A stretch of DNA of 25,890 nt from Usnea hakonensis (lineage: Eukaryota > Ascomycota > Lecanoromycetes > Lecanorales > Parmeliaceae), in contig BLJB01000442.1 of the NCBI GenBank assembly GCA_013423325.1, positions 316 to 26,205 on the forward strand, written 5' to 3'. This document shows positions 20,435 to 25,890 of the stretch, in pieces. The position numbers and the translations under genes were made by a program. Position 1 is the first letter of the stretch, and each line of letters starts with the position of its first letter. The notes beneath the pieces were generated by a model. It had not been told where the DNA came from, did no database searches, and worked only from the letters and a program-made list of their open reading frames with translations.

Positions 20435-21171
20435 CACAACCAAATGAGCAGCGCGGAAAGGGATTGAGATGGATGAAACAGAAGTTTGGCTGCGGTCGAA
20501 GCTAGATAGTAGAGGAAATTGAATTTATTCAGAATATTATTTGCAATGCTTTGATAGAATACTAGAATGAATCACGAAGACAGGGAGGTGATGTTAAATG
20601 TGGGATGGAAAAGCAATGACGCCGAAAATCTTAGTAGTGGCGATGACGCCAAATCTTTTGAGGCAATTTTACGCGATTATTAAACGCCAAGACATCTCTA
20701 CTTCCTTACCCGCTCATTTATGTTGTACTCATTCATTCACCCATAGGATAGCAGCTTCGATTCTTTGCACATGCACGTGATACTATCTATACGCAAGCTC
20801 CATTGAGTCTGCATAGCCACTTCCAGCTGATGCAGAAGTCTTCAACAATTCTTGGTACGAAGATGTGTGACTAATCAGAATGATCACAGCATGATGATCA
20901 TGAAAGCCTTACTCATTACGTTGACTACATAACTTACAAAGTCTCTATGATTCGCCGGACGACTTGCGTCGACCCACAAGCAATTCAACCCAAGATTCAT
21001 CACGTGCTTCTGTCACGAGTCTGAGTAGTGTTATCCTTGGTCGTGGGAAGCGAAAGACTAAATGAACTCTCAATGTCTGGCGCAACCTTCAAGCTCAACT
21101 GTTCCTTGATAGGCGTTTGCTGTGGTCTCGAGTTGGTGGGTTCCAAAGGACATGTTACTCCATGATGCGCT
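20329..21171. other. Intergenic region upstream of 5-oxoprolinase
   Basis: 843 bases between the 5-oxoprolinase start and the stop of the rhodopsin-like gene; both are on the minus strand, so this is the 5-oxoprolinase promoter. Apart from the A tracts near 20341-20431 there is a loose direct repeat of ATGACGCC(G)AAA..TCTT (about 20616-20660). No gene is supported. Confidence 0.6.
20341..20431. repeat. Two poly(A) runs around an undetermined NN, probable assembly scar
   Basis: A run of 44 A (20341-20384) is followed by GGGG, two undetermined bases (20389-20390), CATTTTTAAT, and a run of 31 A (20401-20431). In the sense of the 5-oxoprolinase gene this is poly(T) ending about 12 bases before the ATG. 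Real poly(dA:dT) elements occur in fungal promoters, but the NN and the GGGG suggest two reads or contigs that were joined inside a homopolymer, so length and order here are unreliable. Confidence 0.85.
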
Positions 21172-22382
21172 TCAGTAACAAACCGGACAGCCCGAAGTTA
21201 CCGGGCATGGAATCTTATAAGGGACCTCAAAGGCTGCCGCTGTCTCTTTCTCGTCGGTAGTGACAGCCTTCGGTGCGCGTTTGAAGTAAGCTTTGAAATG
21301 TCGATATTCGAAGATTCGCCATATCGCGCTTCCGCGGTGGGTATGAGCGGCGTTATCCTCATTTGTTGGAGACGAGATTGCATTTGGGATCCCAGAAGTT
21401 ACTGCAGTGCTTCTCTCGTTGACATGGATAAACCTTGACGCGCGCTCGAGCAACATTGACCGCCACTGAGGATATACGAGGGGTACAGCTGGTGCACAGC
21501 AGAAGGTGATTCCAAGCGATGCACCCAGCGCAGAGAGCAGACCAAGGTAACCTTTTGAATAGGTGAAATCCTGTGCGTTGACCATGTGGAGAGCTTGGAT
21601 CCGTAATCCAGTGACAATGAAGACTCTGTTTATCTATCAATACAGGCTCTATCTCCAAAATTGAGATACCAGAACTCACAAGGCTCCCATTGAAAACATG
21701 GTTAGGATTAGCATTTTGCTCCGCCAATCGAACTGTAGTCTCAAAATCAGTGGTACTGGTGTCACCAATACAGTGAAATCGATAAGAAGACCAAGTATCT
21801 CGAGGACAAGGTAAGATACGATCTGGTCAGCACATTTACCGTCCACATGCGGGTTCCAATCCACTGCCAAGGGACGGCAGATCAGGAACACCTCAAGGAT
21901 GACGACTAATCCGTAGAGTATAGACAAGACCAGCATCGACCGTGTGAAAAATATCCCTAATGAAGGTCGAAAGACTTTTTCGATGAACAGAATGGCACTC
22001 ATTCGAACAAATGTATTCACCACGCCCCATAGAGTCTGATTTACTAGAAGGGACTGTTTAAGATGTCAGTATACAAACTGCAAAACCGTAGTCCTGACAG
22101 ACCTACCCTTACGACCACAGTAAGTTTCTTGTTCGAGAGTTCAGCCTGGTGTTGATCTTGGCCTTCATCCACGATGGCCCAGGTGGTCTGCGCTGCAAGG
22201 GCAATTGTTGTGGCCAAGGCAAGGATTGTCAGGTAGTCGCCTAGGTCAAGTCCCACCTTCCGTATTCGTCGACTCCATAGCAGGATGATGATGCCTAGCA
22301 ATGCAATAAAGAGAAATATCCAACTACAGATTATGGTGATGAGAGCAATATTCGGACCTCCTTGAGATTCGGAAGAAAACAT
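21172..22382 (-). CDS. Fungal rhodopsin-like (Pth11-type) seven-helix membrane protein, 367 aa
   Basis: Three exons on the minus strand, 22382-22107, 22053-21680 and 21625-21172, encode 367 residues; introns are 53 and 54 bases. About seven hydrophobic helices are visible, the first near residues 12-36 and the second near 47-70 (LGDYLTILALATTIALAAQ). Typical marks of the fungal rhodopsin-domain family are DYLTILAL, the junction VVVRSLLVNQTLWGVVNTFVRMSA, CRPLAVDWNPHVDGKC and DFTVLVTPVPLI. No CFEM domain precedes the helices, so it belongs to the shorter, non-CFEM branch. The C-terminal tail (about 280-367) is hydrophilic and ends PCPVTSGCPVCY with three Cys. Pth11-like proteins are regarded as surface sensors in plant-associated fungi, but most members are uncharacterised and coupling to G proteins is not shown. 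At the first donor GTAAGG, six bases earlier, would also keep the frame; I chose the later one for family fit. Confidence 0.88.
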
Positions 22383-22796
22383 TCTGGACTGAGCTTAGTA
22401 GTTGCAGCAATCTTAGGGGAACAGCATCCTCAAAGTGAAGGGAACACAGAGATAAAAGAGCTTAGGATATGTCGGCGCGCGGTGCATCGAATAGAAAATG
22501 ATTTAAGCGGGCTGAGCCTCTCCCAAAAGGGCATCGTGACGAGATAATCAACGCCCGATTATTGAGTGTGCGTTCGTAGCTCTGGAGCTAATGCAGCACT
22601 GCCATGCCGATGATGTCGAGGGCATACTGTAACGAGTACCAAGCTCACACGAGATTCGATCAGGCTGAAGAAACTTGTCGAATTATATGATGTCTTGAAA
22701 TGCGTATGGTTGGACGTGACATTAGCGTGGATTGACGAATGATTGCAACCATTTCTTCCCATGCGAAGGGAACTTTCAATTTCAAAAGGCCGGCCC
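22383..22796. other. Upstream region of the rhodopsin-like gene
   Basis: 414 bases between the start codon of the rhodopsin-like gene (minus strand) and the tandem repeat. It should hold the promoter of that gene. Base composition is ordinary and CpA/TpG are frequent, so it is outside the mutated block. I see no supported gene or clear regulatory element. Confidence 0.55.
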
Positions 22797-22912
22797 TACG
22801 CGTACACCCCCCCTCTATTAGGCGTACACCACCCCTCTATTACGCGTATACCCCCCCCCCTAAGGCGTACACCCCCCGAGTCTATTAGGCGTACACCCCC
22901 CCAAATCCGGTT
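22797..22912. repeat. C-rich tandem repeat, about five units of 20-25 bases
   Basis: Five imperfect copies of TAGGCGTACACCCCCCCTCTAT-like units begin near 22797, 22819, 22841, 22861 and 22886. The core GCGTAYA plus a run of 4-10 C is kept in each; the unit length varies mainly through the C run. The repeat still contains many CpA, so it is not mutated like the neighbouring AT block which starts about 30 bases later. Confidence 0.85.
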
Positions 22913-22940
22913 AGATTGCTAAGAAACCTAATTGGATCTG

Positions 22941-25720
22941 GTATAGCGCGCGCGCGGTCTAGCCCCCCTTTTTTATCGACGTACGGAGAAAACTTCCTTT
23001 AGTATTACTACCTACTTTTACTATAATAGCTTTAGATCTACCTCTAGATAGCTAGAAAGACGCTAATATCGATACGCTCGTTCTACGTATATAAGAGTAT
23101 ATAAAAGATTAGGGATATATTATTATTAAAGGTCGTACTAAGGCCTTTAAGAATAATATTATTAGAAAAATATAGATTTACTATAACTAGGGCGGAAAGG
23201 TAGAAAAAAATAGTAAGAGTAAAAGTATATATATTACCTCTAATCGAATAAATAACTATTTATTTTATATAATTATCTAGAGGTATTAGGAGTACGATAT
23301 AGAGATCGATTAGACTCTTAAAATAAAGGATTTTATTTATAATTACGACTATATTATATCTATATCTTATTTATTATTAAGAAAGATTATAGCTATAGCT
23401 ACTATTTAAGATAATATTATTAATTAAATATATATTAAAGTATACTTATTATAGATTCTTTCGGCCCTATATTTAATTAAAAATAAGAGATCGAGTAAAA
23501 AAATTTCTATCTTTAATTTTTTAGATATCTATAATATTAAGTTAAAGGCCTAAAGCGACTCTTTTAAATTAATAATATTCTTATAAATTTTAATATAAGC
23601 GTTATATTAATAAGAGGACTAGTTTATATATATAAAAAAGAATAATATTATATAGTAAATTAAGCTTTTTTTCTTTTATTAAAAATTCTTATAGTAGATT
23701 CTTACGCTTAATTATAAGATATTAATATTAGATACTATATATAAAATAAATAGATATAAATTTTCTCTACTCGTAATTACTAGAGTTATTATATTTAATA
23801 TATCCTTTTATATAGCTTTTTACTTTATAAATAAAGAGAAGACTCTATAATATATATAGATTGTAGAATAGTTAAAGGCTTTTTATAATAAATTTAGTCT
23901 TCTCTATTCTAATATACTATTAATTAATATATAAAAGATATTAATTACTATCTATATTATAATCTTTCTATATATTAAATATATACTTTATATTTAGTAT
24001 ATCTAGAAAAATCTTAATAAAAACTATCTAAAAGACTTTATTAATATTAAGAAATATAAGTTATTTAAGAAAGACTTTAAATATATTATATATATAACGA
24101 TTAAGGAGGAGTTTAAGAATTAATAAATTACTCTATAAAAGAATTAGAATAATATATATCTTATAACTATTAATTATATTATCGATAATATAATTCTTTA
24201 AAAGAAGAAGTTTATAACTTTCTAGATAAATTAGTACCTCTACTTTAATAACTATACTATTTCGCGAGATAAGTTAAATAATAGTAAACTAAAAATAGAG
24301 CTATATAATCTATTTATTAATAATTTAAAATATATTATTAATACTATTAATCTAATACTTATAAACGAACTTTAGACCTATTTAACTAAGTTCGGCGAGG
24401 CTAAAATATAGATATTAATATATATTAAGAAGCTAATCTTTTATAATCTTTATATAAAAATCTTATTATTCGCCTTAAAGATAATACTTTTTTAGTATCT
24501 TAAAGTCGTTTATTATTAGATAAAGCCGTATACTAGATATTTTACCTTAATAATAGAACTTCTATATATATATATATAATAAAGCGGCGAATAAATAAGA
24601 ATAATCTAGTATTAAAGCTTAATAATATCTACTCGTATTAGTATCTTAAACGAGAGGATATTTCTATAGATTATAATAAGTCTAACGAGGCTATAGTAGA
24701 GCTACTACGCGTTAATAAATCTACTATTATTAGGGTTAATATAGTAATGTAAGACTAGAAGAATAGATATATTTCTATACAAGTATCTTATAGTATTCTA
24801 GTAAGACTAATTCTTAAAGAAGAAAAAGAGAAAGAGAGGGAATCGCTTCTTTAAGCTTATCCGCTAAGGAGCTAAACTAATATAGATATTATATATACTA
24901 AGCGTATATATAATATTTAGCTTTCTATTAAGTTAAATTTAATATATCTAAGTCTAATAATTATCTCCTCTCCTAAGGATTCGTTCTCGAATTCTAATAG
25001 AGAACTTAATACTTATTAAAATTCTAAAACCTTATAGGAAAATAAGGGAAAGAGTTATTATAATTATTATAATAATATAGCGCGTTATCTATATATAATA
25101 TTAGATTAATATACTTATTATAATTTATAGTAATTATATTAAAGAAGTCGAAAATTATTATACTTATAGATTATAGATAAAGGGGAGTTAGATTAATAAA
25201 ATTTATAGATATTATATACGCGTTAATTATCGCGTTATTATAATAAATTATAGAGTAACTAATATAATATTTTATTTATAAAAACTATTAAATCTTAATA
25301 TTTTAAATTTATAAAACTTATTATTAACCTTTACTAACTATTTAGATTTATATATTTATTATATTCTCTTTACTATAGCTATATAGGCTTTTTTATAATA
25401 TCTCGACTTATTAATTATATATCTAATTTTAAGCCCGAGGTTTCTACTAATTAAGCTTTTAGAAATAGGGCTAAAGATATAAACTCGTTTTTAATTATAT
25501 TATAAATAACGACTAGAGCTAGTATTTTAATAGTAACTATATAATAGCTTATTAATAATTTATTAGTATATTAAGATAGTATCTCTAGTACCCGTAAAGT
25601 TACGCTAAATCTTAGGTAGCTACGGATTTCCTTTAGCGCGAATACTATAATATTTATAAACCTATAAGAGTAAGAGCTTAGTATATTATATAATCTATTT
25701 TCTACGCTATTTATTATATT
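22941..25720. repeat. AT-rich RIP-mutated block, probable dead transposon sequence
   Basis: Across about 2.78 kb I count by eye only three CpA/TpG dinucleotides (near 23872, 24748 and 24780), while TpA is extremely frequent and CpG survives (for example GCGCGC at 22945 and several CGCG). This is the pattern expected when repeat-induced point mutation converts CpA to TpA on both strands until almost none is left. There is no open frame of 60 codons in any frame. RIP acts on duplicated DNA, so the source is most likely one or more transposon copies, but no family can be named from what remains. Both edges are abrupt. Confidence 0.9.
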
Positions 25721-25890
25721 GGATTGGATTGGAATTCATACTCGTGTCTATCTAACTATGTGAAAGATAATTACGGGAAGCTCTATGGCAATAGTGTAAG
25801 GGAAACCTTTATAGCATTACTACTACCAGGGTGAAAAACCTTACCGTGCTCCTACTTGTCTCTGCTGTTTTGAGTCTGCATACCACCTTC
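25721..25890. other. Right end of window, ordinary composition, no gene seen
   Basis: From GGATTGGATTGGAATTC at about 25711 the sequence returns at once to normal dinucleotide use. The 170 bases to the window edge have no long open frame and no recognised motif. It could be a unique flank of the mutated block or the edge of a different element. Confidence 0.5.

Noticed and set aside
22797..22912. CRISPR-like array
   Set aside because: Units are contiguous with no unique spacers, and the genome is fungal.
25044..25100. Possible Gag zinc-knuckle relic (Tyr codons where Cys could have stood, followed by Ile-Ala-Arg)
   Set aside because: TGT to TAT is a RIP-type change, but the spacing does not match CX2CX4HX4C and AT-rich DNA yields Tyr/Asn/Ile by chance. 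A search with a computed pre-RIP consensus from several genomic copies would decide.
1..25890. tRNA, rRNA or other structured RNA genes
   Set aside because: I looked for cloverleaf-type and box motifs on both strands and found none I could support by eye.

Overview
The window looks like nuclear DNA of a filamentous ascomycete (Pezizomycotina). The signs are many introns of 51-61 bases with GT..AG ends, fungal protein families (a non-canonical A-T-R adenylate-forming reductase, a DHA1-type MFS carrier, a DUF7730 protein, a Pth11-like seven-helix protein), and an AT-rich block with the mark of repeat-induced point mutation (RIP). Leotiomycetes is my guess at class, but the sequence alone does not prove it.

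Layout: 1-150 is an ATCGAT-rich simple repeat in front of a small NIF3/YqfO-type protein gene (202-657, +). An adenylate-forming reductase gene of five exons (1475-4868, +) is followed by an MFS transporter gene of four exons (5816-7658, +). A 2.8 kb stretch without a convincing gene (7659-10442) follows. Protein disulfide isomerase (10443-12186, -) and a DUF7730 protein (12850-14181, +) are divergent and share a 663-base promoter region with a telomere-like box. A low-complexity region (14182-16171) holds one doubtful small ORF, G-rich tracts and little else. ATP-dependent 5-oxoprolinase (16172-20328, -) has a poly(A)/N assembly scar just upstream of its start. A fungal rhodopsin-like membrane protein gene (21172-22382, -) follows. 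At 22797-22912 there is a C-rich tandem repeat of about 22 bases, and from about 22941 to 25720 an AT-rich block almost wholly without CpA/TpG and without open frames. Ordinary base composition returns in the last 170 bases.

How the genes work together: the only plausible functional pair is the reductase and the transporter, same strand and adjacent, which could form a minimal secondary-metabolite locus (acid activated, tethered, reduced to an aldehyde or alcohol, then exported). PDI (secretory folding) and 5-oxoprolinase (gamma-glutamyl cycle) are housekeeping. I found no clearly new multi-gene system. The most unusual points are an in-frame intron with a weak donor that splits the ATP-binding A3 motif of the reductase, the near-saturated RIP block with an unmutated tandem repeat at its edge, and the telomere-like box between PDI and the DUF7730 gene. 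Exon borders were set by eye from splice signals and reading frame and were not tested against transcripts.
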